Positions 18,801 to 26,184 of a DNA stretch of 64,000 nt are shown here, piece by piece. Positions within the stretch are counted from its first letter, which is position 1; every line of letters starts with the position of its first letter. A program made the translations under genes and the position numbers. The notes beneath the pieces are model-generated. The model was not told the DNA's origin, ran no database searches, and saw only the letters and a program-made list of their open reading frames with translations. The DNA is from Curvibacter microcysteis (GTDB lineage: Bacteria > Pseudomonadota > Gammaproteobacteria > Burkholderiales > Burkholderiaceae_C). The stretch covers positions 1 to 64,000 of the forward strand of contig NZ_JAQSIO010000005.1 of assembly GCF_028649455.1 (NCBI RefSeq), given 5' to 3'.

Positions 18801-20129
18801 CGTGCACTTGAGCAGTTGCCCGCCAGACGTGACCGTGCCAGTGCCCACCGTCACACAACTCACGCCAGAGGGTGTGTCGGTGCCACCACTGATGGGCCCC
18901 GCTGCATTGGCAAAGCCCACACCCACCGGCAGTTGTTCATACACGTCAAGGCTGTTGCCGCTGGGTCCCGTGCCCGTGTTGGACAACGTCAGGGTGTAAG
19001 CGCTGGTCGCGCCCACGGCCAGCGTGGCGGGGTTGGCTTTGGACAGGCCCAGGTTCACGCCAGTGCCCACCGATTGCGAGGCCGTCACCGCACATCCCGC
19101 AGGGGTGCCCGTTGCCGTGCAAGCACTGGGCGCTTGCGCAGCATTCGCCCCGGTGGAGTCGATTTGCGCCTTGTTCACCACGCTGCTCGCCACCCCTGAT
19201 TGCGGCGTGACATTGAGCTTGAATTGGGTCGTGCCCGTGCTGGCCGCCAAGCCCGTGGGTAAGTTGACCGTGCAGTTGAGCAACTGCCCACTGGCCACCG
19301 TGCCGCTGACCACGCTGCAGCTCACAGCGCTGGGCGTCACCGTGCCACCTGCCAGGCCTGCCGCACTGTTGAAGGCTACAAAAGGAGGCAACTGCTCAAA
19401 CACGTTGAACACCGTGCTAGTGGCTGCCGAGCCCGTGTTGCTGACGCTCAAGGTGTAATCGCTGGCCAGCCCCACCGTCAGACTTGCCGGGTTGACTTTG
19501 CTCAGAGCCAGCTCAGGACTCGGGGTGATGTCCATCAACGAAATGTCATCGACAAAATGGTAATTGGTGTCAGGATTAAGATCCGATTGATAGGTAAAAG
19601 TGATTCGCACCGTATCCACTGGCACCACAAAACTGGCGAATTGAATAAAGTTCCAAGCCCCGTCAGACGGAGAGTCAACAATACCGCATTCTTGGTAGTT
19701 GAATCCGTTGGTATCAAACAGGCAAATCACACGCCCTGGGGTGAAGCCATAGAACCACAGGCTCATTTGATAGGTCCGGCCAGGCGTCACTGTGAATTTT
19801 TTGCTGAAGCTGTTCCCCGTCATGTGACTGCCGCCCAGTGGCATGGAGAAGTTGGGTGAATGGGATTGGGTGGTGGAAGGCCACGAAATCGGGAATGCGG
19901 GCGGGGTGTAATACCTCCAACCCTGGTCCGTGCCATCGTCAAAGTTGGCAACGCTTTGCAACGTGCTGGCTTGGGCCGAGAAAGAAACAACCAATGCCAA
20001 CAACCAGATAAAAAAACAAACCAGGATTTTTGGGAGGGGCATCAAAAAGCGATCACGCCAAGCGAAAGATAATGAAAAAACCTGTTTCTCACCACTCAAC
20101 CTTACTCTCATCATTTCAATTTGATCCAT
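12846..20129 (-). CDS. Giant secreted DUF11-repeat surface protein (2,427 aa)
   Basis: Start ATG 20129 is preferred because the frame extends upstream only over the preceding gene. An unusually long n-region leads to a signal peptide ending near SFSAQA. About 140 residues of jelly-roll, carbohydrate-binding-like sequence follow (NFDDGTDQGW to DDISLMD), encoded by visibly AT-richer DNA. Ten DUF11-like repeats of 150-170 residues come next (DNA about 19515 down to 14740), each opening with an LSKxNPA-like strand and ending with paired cysteines (TxTPxxGC). Two further beta domains, an SdrD-B-like module (DGVKNGAEAGRPGVTMTL) and a divergent C-terminal DUF11 domain finish it. There is no LPXTG, PEP-CTERM or autotransporter barrel. 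It is probably an exported adhesin or surface layer component; the precise role is unknown. Confidence 0.82.
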   Translation of the reverse strand: MDQIEMMRVRLSGEKQVFSLSFAWRDRFLMPLPKILVCFFIWLLALVVSFSAQASTLQSVANFDDGTDQGWRYYTPPAFPISWPSTTQSHSPNFSMPLGGSHMTGNSFSKKFTVTPGRTYQMSLWFYGFTPGRVICLFDTNGFNYQECGIVDSPSDGAWNFIQFASFVVPVDTVRITFTYQSDLNPDTNYHFVDDISLMDITPSPELALSKVNPASLTVGLASDYTLSVSNTGSAATSTVFNVFEQLPPFVAFNSAAGLAGGTVTPSAVSCSVVSGTVASGQLLNCTVNLPTGLAASTGTTQFKLNVTPQSGVASSVVNKAQIDSTGANAAQAPSACTATGTPAGCAVTASQSVGTGVNLGLSKANPATLAVGATSAYTLTLSNTGTGPSGNSLDVYEQLPVGVGFANAAGPISGGTDTPSGVSCVTVGTGTVTSGGQLLKCTLTFSAGIRAVSGGIPGSALFSVSVKPEAAAANQSVINRAAVDSTGGNAAQNPASCTGQNTPSVGCAVSPAQTVQGTVTLALSKTSPASGNVGGVSSYALLLSNTGNVASGNSLVVYDELPQNLEFYDIQPSVAGSVQPSASSCSVSGSAANNPGQSLICSITIPGGIPAGGSAGFHIRVLAKAGGTTGSNKAAVDPSGNNAAQTPGACLATGSPAGCAVAPGFSVSAVGPVVSLFKGVTPSATSLRAGVASTYRITIGNSSANSSASAQSRFVFSDQLPPGFDWIGAIAVSSGSPSLNPANPATTITPSAVLCSTSGTVVAGLLVTCSVDLPSLLTVNSFAAVDLQIKPRNSAIAFSATNKARIDSTGFNAPQGSAAVAACSATDSPMGCAVSTNTVSAGSGAFLELTKEDPATLTVGVGSAYTITVTNKGVDASGTSIIELYDKLPANVAFISAAPTTGGSASASSATCAVQSGSGSAVATGELLKCTLNVGTGGIAASGSVKFVINVMPNASVSTTAPLSNKAAVDATGGNSVADPTVCTALNTPNPGCTVSPGKTVGNGVNLGLGKANPATLAVGATSAYTLTLSNTGTGASGNSIDVYEQLPVGVGYANVAAPVSGGTVTPTGVTCSVQSGDVSTGQLLKCTVSLSAGIPASTGTAKFSVSVTPTATASGNSVVNKAAVDSTGGNAAQTPANCTGTNTPTPGCTTSAPQTVGNGINLSLSKTSPASGSVAALSSYTLQISNTGAVTTGTSLTLLDQLPQNMQFFDIAPSSAGSVTPSSASCSASGSASSSPGQLLTCTVGLASGLASGATAVVTVRAQALASGTTGANKASVDPAGGAAAPTPSTCTATGTPAGCAVAPGVTVSASGPVVTLFKSAFPLDGSLKANAVSTYRIAVGNNDSSSTGPAQPHLEFYDLLWPGFNLVGASVVPAGSASRDPVHPTTSVAANTVSCSAVGGSVAAGLLVKCAVDLPSMLAVGQNLAVDLQVLPGNSATAFFATNKARIDATGFNAPQSSTSVSNCSSTGAPMGCAVTTNQVAAGSLTQLGLSKENPANLAVGLTSSYTLTLSNTGGGASGNSIDVYEQLPVGVGYTNVAAPVSGGTVTPTGVTCSVQSGDVSTGQLLKCTVSLSAGIPASTGTAKFSVSVTPTATASGNSVVNKAAVDSTGGNAAQTPANCTGANTPTPGCTTSAPQTVGSGVNLGLSKTNPASLTVGVTSAYTLTLSNTGSAASGNSIDVYDQLPVGVGFANVAAPVSGGTVTPSGVSCSVQSGDVTTGQLLKCTVSLSAGLPASTGSAQFSVSVTPVASASGSSAVNRAAVDSTGSNAAQTPANCTGTNTPTAGCAATPGLTVSSQAQLQLTFNTLGGNNTFAIGAGTGGNGFTATTLTTTGATGTPAQGTGSITPQGLNTGASTVPFNVPAGWSATGGSCTVSSSGGAAAPGSASFAGTGSTGTFSFDATATTAGNVIRCQATLVKLPIFQLSLLRQTGSGSVTFTTQPSATAGNGYTAQSFVSAGASSSPVPGSPNPVQVLAAASSPTQLSLSGPAGWVISSASCVDANSAASGNPSGTFDVSVSGGTTLALTAGQVPAGANLVCTATVAASAGQTVSGLVLQDNGAGGGTAHDGVKNGAEAGRPGVTMTLGNCSGTTYASTVTDGEGRFSLSTAAAVPGPVCLVETSPGAWVSVSNQAGNTAGSFNAATRSLNFTLAAGTDYSGIVFGEVPISLLTGDGRQQLQPGQSVVYGHSFLAGTSASVVFSTADQPSPSGAPWTSTLYLDNQCNASLDASDTVLNGPVSVTAGQTVCLLVRVFSPASAASGSTDQTTLTATETYQPTPQVGSVVRAQTKVDVTTVGVNASGALTLLKEVRKVATCPSTVADTLPFSASNTAMPGSFLEYRLSYANGSSGPVTGIQISDAVPAYTGFQSAGCGTLPQGLASCTVTDQPALGATGPLVWKLTDNSAAPIGLQSGGSGSVLFCVRLAH
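15211..15575 (-). repeat. Near-identical repeat copy 1 inside the giant gene
   Basis: This 365-bp segment (unit 9) matches 16660-17024 with about six base differences by eye, an in-frame offset of 1,449 bp. It is much closer than any other unit pair, suggesting recent duplication or gene conversion. Confidence 0.85.
16660..17024 (-). repeat. Near-identical repeat copy 2 inside the giant gene
   Basis: This is the partner of 15211-15575 and lies in unit 6. The offset is a multiple of three, so recombination between the copies would delete or add three complete domains without a frameshift. Confidence 0.85.
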
Positions 20130-20251
20130 AAAGCTACCCTTGATCGTCAAATGACGACACTGGACCGGTGCCAGCAAAGCACCCCCATCGCTTGAAACCC
20201 TGCGCCCATGGGTGGCTGTTTTCAGCTGAATCGCGTGTTGCATGGGAGCCC

Positions 20252-23200
20252 TTAAAACTTCTTGTCGCGCGGCGAGATGGTGTTCTCGTCGAACTTGAAT
20301 CGCATGCGCACATAGGGGCCCTTGGCGGTGAAGGCGCTGCCGCCCAGGTCGGGGTCTTTGATGCCCATGAAGTTGTAGCCCCCCGACATCCACAGGTTGG
20401 GCATGAGCTGGTAGCCCGCTTCCAGGCCCAGGATGGTCTGGTTGGTGCTCGTGCCGTTGGCCAAAGTAAGGCCAGCTTGCAGGCCCAGATCCCAGGACGC
20501 ATTCAAGTCGCGGGTGATGCGGCCCAGCAGCAGCTGGGTGATGCCACTGGTGCTGATGCCGTCACTGCCAGAGCGGGCCCACTTCAGGGCGTAGCGTGCG
20601 CTCAGGATGGTGCTGCGCTCGGGCTGCACATTGGCCTGCAGGCTGATGATCTGCGACTCGGTTCGGGTGGAGCCCGGCAGGGTCAGGCTGCTGCCAGCGT
20701 TGGCCACGCCGATGTTTTGCAAGCGGTGCTCATAGCGGCCAATGGCGTTCCAGAGGTCTTGGTCCACAGGGCGGTAGGCAAAGCCAATCTGCTGGCGCTG
20801 CAGCAACTGGGTGGCGCCGCCCACGGCGCGGCTGTTGTTGCTGCTGACGACGCTGCGGGCCAGCAGGCTCCAGTCGGCATCGAGCTTGAGCGCCAAGCCC
20901 AGGGTGTTGAGAGCGCTGTTGGCGTCGGTGCCGTGGCGCAGCTCCACGGTGGTGCTGGCGCGGAGCTGGTTCTCCAAGGTGTATTCCAGCCCGCCGGTGA
21001 CGGCGGTGGAGCCCAGGCCCGGCACGCCGCCCAGGGCACCGGTGTGCTCCAGGCCGGCCGTGCCGCGCAGGTGGTCGGTGAGCTTGAGCATGTTGCGCAC
21101 GCCCAGCACCGCCTGGGCACCGCGGCCGTCAATGGTGTCGACCATGCGGTACTCGTTGAACAGGCGTCCGCCTTCCATGTAGGCGGTTTCTACGCCAATC
21201 AGACCGACGTTGTTTTGCTGCGTGGTGTTGGCGTCGTACTGGTTGTTGTAGAGGTTGGAAACCAGCGCATAGCGGCCATAAAGGCGGGCCTGGTCGGTGA
21301 TTTGGTAATTGCCCCCCACGGTGAGCGCATGGCGCTCGCCGTCGGTGATGCCTTGCTCGGCCTCCACAAAGACTTCCGCTTGCGGGACCTCAGGCACTTT
21401 GCTGGTCAGGCGGCCTCGCACGCTGGTGAAGTTTTGATTGACGCTGGACACGCCCGTCTGCGACATGGACGGCCCGGTGGGCGAGGACACGGTGCCGTAG
21501 TTGAACGACCCCGCATTGGGCCCCGACTGTTGACCGGTACGGACGCCCACTTCGGCGGTCACGGTGTCGCTGAGTCGGCGCTGCACGGCGACCGACGCGC
21601 CATGGGTGTCCGAACCCTGGCTACCGATGCCGTTGTGGTTGTACACACCTTCGGCCTTGAGCTGGGTGCTGGGGTCCAAGCGCAACTCCATGCGCAGGCT
21701 GGCACTGGTTTGGCCTGCCGGGGTGGTGGCATTGGGGTTGTCAAACTGCGTGCTGGCGCTGTTGACCTGGGCCACGAGCTTGAGTTGGTCATCCTGACGG
21801 CGCAACTCGATGCGGCCCGCCTGGCCGTTGCCCTTGGCGTCGGACTGTGTCTTGACCACTTCCGAAGACAAGGTGGTGGCCTCGTCCAGGCGGGCCAAGG
21901 CCGTGGCCGCCGCCAGGCTGCGGGTGGCGGTGGGATTGCGGTCGGTGGCGGCCACAGCCCCCAGTTGCAGCTGGTCGTTCACTTTGAACTGGGCGTCGGT
22001 GCCCGCGACCCAGAAGGGGGTGCCGCCCGAATCCACTGAATAGCTGACACGGATGGATTGCGGGTTGAGGTCTGGGTCCAGGGAGCGCACCGGCGCCGTG
22101 AACAACAGGGTCTTGCTCAGCGGCTCGATGGTGTAGTCGACAAAGCGCGTCAACTGCGTGGTTTTGAGCACGGTTTGCAGTTGATTGCGATCGCGCACCA
22201 ACACCTCCACGGTTTCGCTGTTGATGACCATATCGCCCAGGCCCTGCAGAACAAACGGCCCTGAGGTGCCGTTGGCCGGGAACTCCTGGATTTGCTGCGT
22301 CAGCGTGTCACGGCTGAGGTAGCTGTCGATGCGCAGGTCTTTGTCTTCGTAGCGGTGGCGCAGGCCACTGACGCTGCGGTTGATCTGGCTGAGCTGGCGC
22401 ACCTCGGGTGAGGAGGTGGTGACAAAGTCACCATAGAGCAAGAACGAGCGGTTCTTGTCGATGCGGACATACAGTTTGCCCGTGCTCTGCGCGTCAAAAG
22501 ACTTGATCGACGAGTCGCCATAGACCGGGTAGAACTGGTCGGGCTGGATGTCGCGGAACATGGATGTGTTCTTTGGCTTGTCCGAGTCATAGGCGGTGGA
22601 CAACAAATAGCTGCCCAGGATGGTGCCCTTGAAGTAGAAGGCCGTGCGAGCGGCCATGTGCCCGTTGCCCGACGTGGTGGAGAAGCTGTTGAGTTCGGAC
22701 TCAAAGGCGCTGCGCTGGGGGGAGCCCAAGGCAATGGAACCCCGGCTGCTGAGGTCGAACACGCCTTCGACCACACCAATGCCCGTGAGCGGCCGCAAGT
22801 CAGGCAGGTAGGCAATGCGGGCCTCACGAACGAGCTTGTTGTGGAAGACGCGCACACGGCCGTCGCCCGGTGCGGCGGGGGGGATCAGCTCGAATTCCGT
22901 GCCATCCCCTTGCACAAACGCCTGCCACCCGGGCTCCGAGGGGCTGAGGTCCGGCATGTTCCAACGGCCGCTGTTGCTGTCCAGGGTGATGGGCAGTCGG
23001 GTGTGGATGGGCAGGCCTGCCGAGTCAGTGATGCGAACCTTGACCTTGATAGGGGTCTTGCCATCAGCCGGCGCCGTCTGGGGGAGGGTCAACTCAATTT
23101 GGGTGGGCTCGCCGGGGGCCACCAGCTGGATGCGGACGCGCTCACGCACATTGCCAAAGTCGTCGGAAGCCTCTGCCTCCAGCCCATTTTCTCCGCCGCG

Positions 23201-25951
23201 CAGGGGGATGCCGATGTATTCCAAGGCGCGCAAGTCACGGGCGGCCAAGGTCACGCGCTTGCCGATGCGCTTGTCATCCACGGGTTCACCGTTGACTTTG
23301 AGCTTGATCTGCCCTGGCAGGGGGCCCTTGAGCCGGATGTTGATCATGGCGGTGGTCAGGGTCTGGCCAGGTTGGAGGCCGACAAAGCCCAGGCTGTTGT
23401 CAAGCCCACTGAGTGCATCCTCCAGCGGTGGGGCCGCAGGGGCGGACAAAGCGTCCACCGCTTCAGGGTCATCAGCGCCGGGCAAAGGGTTGCTGGGCAG
23501 GCTGGGCTGCAAGGGCTTGAACACGGGGCTGAAGGCCTGGGACTGCGTCGTGGCCAAGGCCGTGGCGGACTGCCCGGGACCGCCGTTGGGCAGGTCGATC
23601 AGGGGGCGGGCCACGGCGATGTTGCCGCGCACGCTGCCATCGCTGCCGATGTCACCGCTGGCGGGCATGGCTCGGGGATCAGTCTGCAGGGTGGCTTGCC
23701 CCTTGGGATCAAAGCGCCCCCTCGGGTTGCTGAGTTGGCCGTCCATGGCGGGCTGTGCCGCAATGGCTTTTCGGCGGGCCTTGACCTCATCCACCATGGC
23801 TTGGTTGCTGCAGTTGTCCACAGCAAAGTTGGCCTTGTGCCATTCGCCGTTTTTGAGGTCGAGGAATTGGCTGTCGCCAGCGCCGGCGTGCCGATTGCTG
23901 AAGGCCGCCAGGTGGGCTCCTTCAGGCAAAGTGGTGAGGTCGACCTTGAGGGCGTGGGTGACGGGACGCAGGCCGTAAAGGCTCCACTTGCCCTCAGCGT
24001 CGGTGACGACACTGGTGCCATCCTCCAGCATGAGGCGCACACCGGGGATGCCCAGTTCGCTGTCGGACTGCACACCATCGCGGTTGCAATCCAGGAATAC
24101 CTTGCCAAAGGCAAAGGCCGCATCTCCCATCACACCGCCCGCTACTTTGACGCGCCAGGAGGCGACGTTCGAGGCGCCTTGCACCCGGGTGCTCGACACC
24201 TGACGGTTGCGGTTGCTGGCCAACACCACCGTGCTGTCGGTGGAGGCAAAGCCTTGGGCTTGGTTGATCGCCTCCCCATTGCTGGGAACGCCCGGCACCA
24301 CGCGCACCCGGTAACGAACAACCCACTGCCCTTTGGGAACCAACTGAGCCGAGGCGGGCGCGACAAAGTTCAGCAAGGGTCCACGGCCCCCTTGTGGGTC
24401 CGGCAGGGCCTTCAAGGAGGCCGTGCTGCCCGCGGCACCTGCAGCGATGAAGCCCCCGCGCGCTGTGCCGGGGACATAGCTGAAACCCCGGGGCAGTTGG
24501 TCCTGCAAGCGAATGTCCGTCAGCGTCGTGGCGCCGTTGTTGGCCAGGTTGAGCATGAAGTCAATGAAGTCCCCCATCTCCGCTTGCTTGGTGGAGCCGG
24601 TCTTCTCCAGCGTCAGACTGGTCAACTGCGGCTGGGTCACTTGCAGGATGACATCGGTGCTGCCAAAGGCGACCGTCAAAGGGGTCGAGCCCGTGGGATC
24701 GAGGGCGGCGCTGGGCGTCCCTACCGCCCAGGCCTGGTTGCTCAGCAAGGCGCCGCCGCTGATGGCGTCGGGCTTGAGGGTCACTTTTACCGTGAAGCTG
24801 AGGGTCTCGCTTTGGCCCGGCGCCAGCGAACGGCTGCCATCGACCAAGTTGACACTGCTGCCAGCAGGATAGGTTTGTGGATTCGCATTGGAATCGGGGC
24901 AGTTGGCCGGGCCCTGACCTGTGAAGCTGCTGACCGGGCTCAAAACACCACTCTGGGACACCGGCGGCTTGAGCAATTGCCAAGAGGCCACCGAGGAATC
25001 ACTGCGGCCCACACCGTAGGCACAGTCCAGGCTGTCCATCACATGGACGTTGGGCGCACTGGCGTTGCCCACGTTGCTGACGGAGATGGCGTAGTCAATT
25101 TCATAGACCCCGGCCGTGCTCGTCGTCCGAGAAGCTGTGACCGATTTATTCACAGCCAACGCAGGCAATTGGGTCGGCACCGGGGTGGCGGCCGTGTCGT
25201 TGGTGGGGTCGCCGTCGCCATTGGCGTCGGGGTTGCTGCCGTCGGTGGACTGGTCGGACACGGTGAGGTCCGCATTGGGGCTCAGCGCCGCGCGCGCTTG
25301 AGCGCTGTTGAGCAACTGTCCGGTTCGACCCGTGACGCTGTAGCGCACATCAAATTGGACCGTGAACTCGCCATTCACAGCGAGCACGCCGCCGCTTTGC
25401 AGCAGCTCCGCCGTGTTGGCCTGGCCGGTAAAAGAGGGGTTCAGGCTGACACTGGTGCCGCTGCCCTGCACCTGGCTCAAGGCGACGCTGCCAGCGACCA
25501 CGGTGTATTGACCGGTGCCGGGCGCAGCGGCGGCGGTGTAGGTGCCGAACTGGGTGCTGCCGGAGCCTTCCATCAGGTCGGTGACACTCAGGCGGTACAC
25601 CGGCACGCTGCTGTAATTTCGCACACGGAGACTGAAGCGAACGGTGGCAGTGCCGTCCGATGCACCGTTGGTGCTGGTATTCATCAGGGGCACGCTGGCC
25701 GCTTTGGCGATACCGATGCGATCCAGCTCTGCAGGCACCTGAATGGCCACCACATTGGAGCTGTTGGCGCTGGGCTGCGAAGAACCCGACACGGTGTAGG
25801 CCAAGGTGGCCTGGTTGTTGATGGTGGTGCCAGGTGGGGCGGCTGCGGCATGCACGGGGGGCAATGCACCGAGCGCCAGCGCGGCAAAGACTGACGCTCG
25901 GCGTGCGAATGCAGGCACCCAACGCAGCAGTTTTACAGTCTTAAACAACAT
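20252..25951 (-). CDS. DUF11/SdrD-like protein fused to a large outer-membrane beta-barrel (1,899 aa)
   Basis: Start ATG 25951 (MLFKTVKLL) gives a clean signal peptide ending near PPVHAAAA. The long upstream extension lacks one. In order: an N-terminal DUF11-like region (about 30-230), two DUF11 domains (NKSVTASR; LEKTGSTKQAEMGDF), and an SdrD-B-like module (GKVFLDCNRDGVQSDSELGIPGVRLML). Then come a Pro/Ala linker, Ig/invasin-like strands (PIKVKVRITDSAGLPI) and about 750 residues of alternating strands typical of a porin-like barrel, closing with RMRFKF. The C-terminus lies near, not exactly at, the final aromatic. It is probably inserted in the outer membrane, with the DUF11 part held in the periplasm or at the surface. 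The giant protein gene starts 122 nt downstream. Confidence 0.82.
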   Translation of the reverse strand: MLFKTVKLLRWVPAFARRASVFAALALGALPPVHAAAAPPGTTINNQATLAYTVSGSSQPSANSSNVVAIQVPAELDRIGIAKAASVPLMNTSTNGASDGTATVRFSLRVRNYSSVPVYRLSVTDLMEGSGSTQFGTYTAAAAPGTGQYTVVAGSVALSQVQGSGTSVSLNPSFTGQANTAELLQSGGVLAVNGEFTVQFDVRYSVTGRTGQLLNSAQARAALSPNADLTVSDQSTDGSNPDANGDGDPTNDTAATPVPTQLPALAVNKSVTASRTTSTAGVYEIDYAISVSNVGNASAPNVHVMDSLDCAYGVGRSDSSVASWQLLKPPVSQSGVLSPVSSFTGQGPANCPDSNANPQTYPAGSSVNLVDGSRSLAPGQSETLSFTVKVTLKPDAISGGALLSNQAWAVGTPSAALDPTGSTPLTVAFGSTDVILQVTQPQLTSLTLEKTGSTKQAEMGDFIDFMLNLANNGATTLTDIRLQDQLPRGFSYVPGTARGGFIAAGAAGSTASLKALPDPQGGRGPLLNFVAPASAQLVPKGQWVVRYRVRVVPGVPSNGEAINQAQGFASTDSTVVLASNRNRQVSSTRVQGASNVASWRVKVAGGVMGDAAFAFGKVFLDCNRDGVQSDSELGIPGVRLMLEDGTSVVTDAEGKWSLYGLRPVTHALKVDLTTLPEGAHLAAFSNRHAGAGDSQFLDLKNGEWHKANFAVDNCSNQAMVDEVKARRKAIAAQPAMDGQLSNPRGRFDPKGQATLQTDPRAMPASGDIGSDGSVRGNIAVARPLIDLPNGGPGQSATALATTQSQAFSPVFKPLQPSLPSNPLPGADDPEAVDALSAPAAPPLEDALSGLDNSLGFVGLQPGQTLTTAMINIRLKGPLPGQIKLKVNGEPVDDKRIGKRVTLAARDLRALEYIGIPLRGGENGLEAEASDDFGNVRERVRIQLVAPGEPTQIELTLPQTAPADGKTPIKVKVRITDSAGLPIHTRLPITLDSNSGRWNMPDLSPSEPGWQAFVQGDGTEFELIPPAAPGDGRVRVFHNKLVREARIAYLPDLRPLTGIGVVEGVFDLSSRGSIALGSPQRSAFESELNSFSTTSGNGHMAARTAFYFKGTILGSYLLSTAYDSDKPKNTSMFRDIQPDQFYPVYGDSSIKSFDAQSTGKLYVRIDKNRSFLLYGDFVTTSSPEVRQLSQINRSVSGLRHRYEDKDLRIDSYLSRDTLTQQIQEFPANGTSGPFVLQGLGDMVINSETVEVLVRDRNQLQTVLKTTQLTRFVDYTIEPLSKTLLFTAPVRSLDPDLNPQSIRVSYSVDSGGTPFWVAGTDAQFKVNDQLQLGAVAATDRNPTATRSLAAATALARLDEATTLSSEVVKTQSDAKGNGQAGRIELRRQDDQLKLVAQVNSASTQFDNPNATTPAGQTSASLRMELRLDPSTQLKAEGVYNHNGIGSQGSDTHGASVAVQRRLSDTVTAEVGVRTGQQSGPNAGSFNYGTVSSPTGPSMSQTGVSSVNQNFTSVRGRLTSKVPEVPQAEVFVEAEQGITDGERHALTVGGNYQITDQARLYGRYALVSNLYNNQYDANTTQQNNVGLIGVETAYMEGGRLFNEYRMVDTIDGRGAQAVLGVRNMLKLTDHLRGTAGLEHTGALGGVPGLGSTAVTGGLEYTLENQLRASTTVELRHGTDANSALNTLGLALKLDADWSLLARSVVSSNNSRAVGGATQLLQRQQIGFAYRPVDQDLWNAIGRYEHRLQNIGVANAGSSLTLPGSTRTESQIISLQANVQPERSTILSARYALKWARSGSDGISTSGITQLLLGRITRDLNASWDLGLQAGLTLANGTSTNQTILGLEAGYQLMPNLWMSGGYNFMGIKDPDLGGSAFTAKGPYVRMRFKFDENTISPRDKKF

Positions 25952-26144
25952 GGCACACCAAGTCCAAACAAAGCCCAGGCGTTGACAGTGAGCCCAGAGC
26001 GCATGCATGCCTCTGGCTCGCCTGGATGCGCTCCGCCCAACACCCACGGTCAGTGCGGTGTTCTTGGCGAAACGTCAAGTAATGGGGGCAGTGGGGTGCT
26101 GATCAGAGAAGCAATACCCTGAGCATTCCCCACTGCGGGGAAAT

Positions 26145-26164
26145 GGCCCCCTCAGACGGGGGCC
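26145..26164 (-). terminator. Hairpin after the 979-aa gene
   Basis: A perfect 7-bp stem GGCCCCC/GGGGGCC with loop TCAGAC lies about 20 nt past the stop codon. The minus-strand 3' side lacks a T-run, so it may only attenuate transcription or stabilise the mRNA. A weaker CCCC-ACTG-CGGGG hairpin sits beside it at 26129-26140. Confidence 0.4.
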
Positions 26165-26184
26165 TGTGAAACGTCCTTAGCGGA

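Larger units (their letters stand above)
14740..19515 (-). repeat. Ten tandem DUF11-coding repeats in an AABC higher-order order
   Basis: Repeat units begin near 19515, 19062, 18570, 18112, 17592, 17117, 16649, 16187, 15670 and 15200, reading leftward. By opening motif they read A A B C, A A B C, A A. B units begin SKTSPASG, and C units begin VVxLFK and end with PMGCAV. Units 1-4 and 5-8 each span about 1.92 kb, so a four-unit block appears to have been duplicated. Confidence 0.75.

Noticed and set aside
14740-19515. Tandem repeats first considered as a CRISPR or satellite array.
   Set aside because: Units are ~450-520 bp, in frame, and encode protein domains; there are no short identical repeats with unique spacers.
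20130-20393. Upstream extension of the giant protein by 88 codons.
   Set aside because: It overlaps the barrel gene's 3' end, has no signal peptide, and ATG 20129 leads directly to one.
22658-25894. A 1,078-codon open frame on the plus strand.
   Set aside because: It lies wholly opposite the barrel gene, lacks any recognisable domain or ribosome-binding site, and has the Gly/Val/Gln/His bias of a GC-rich antisense frame.
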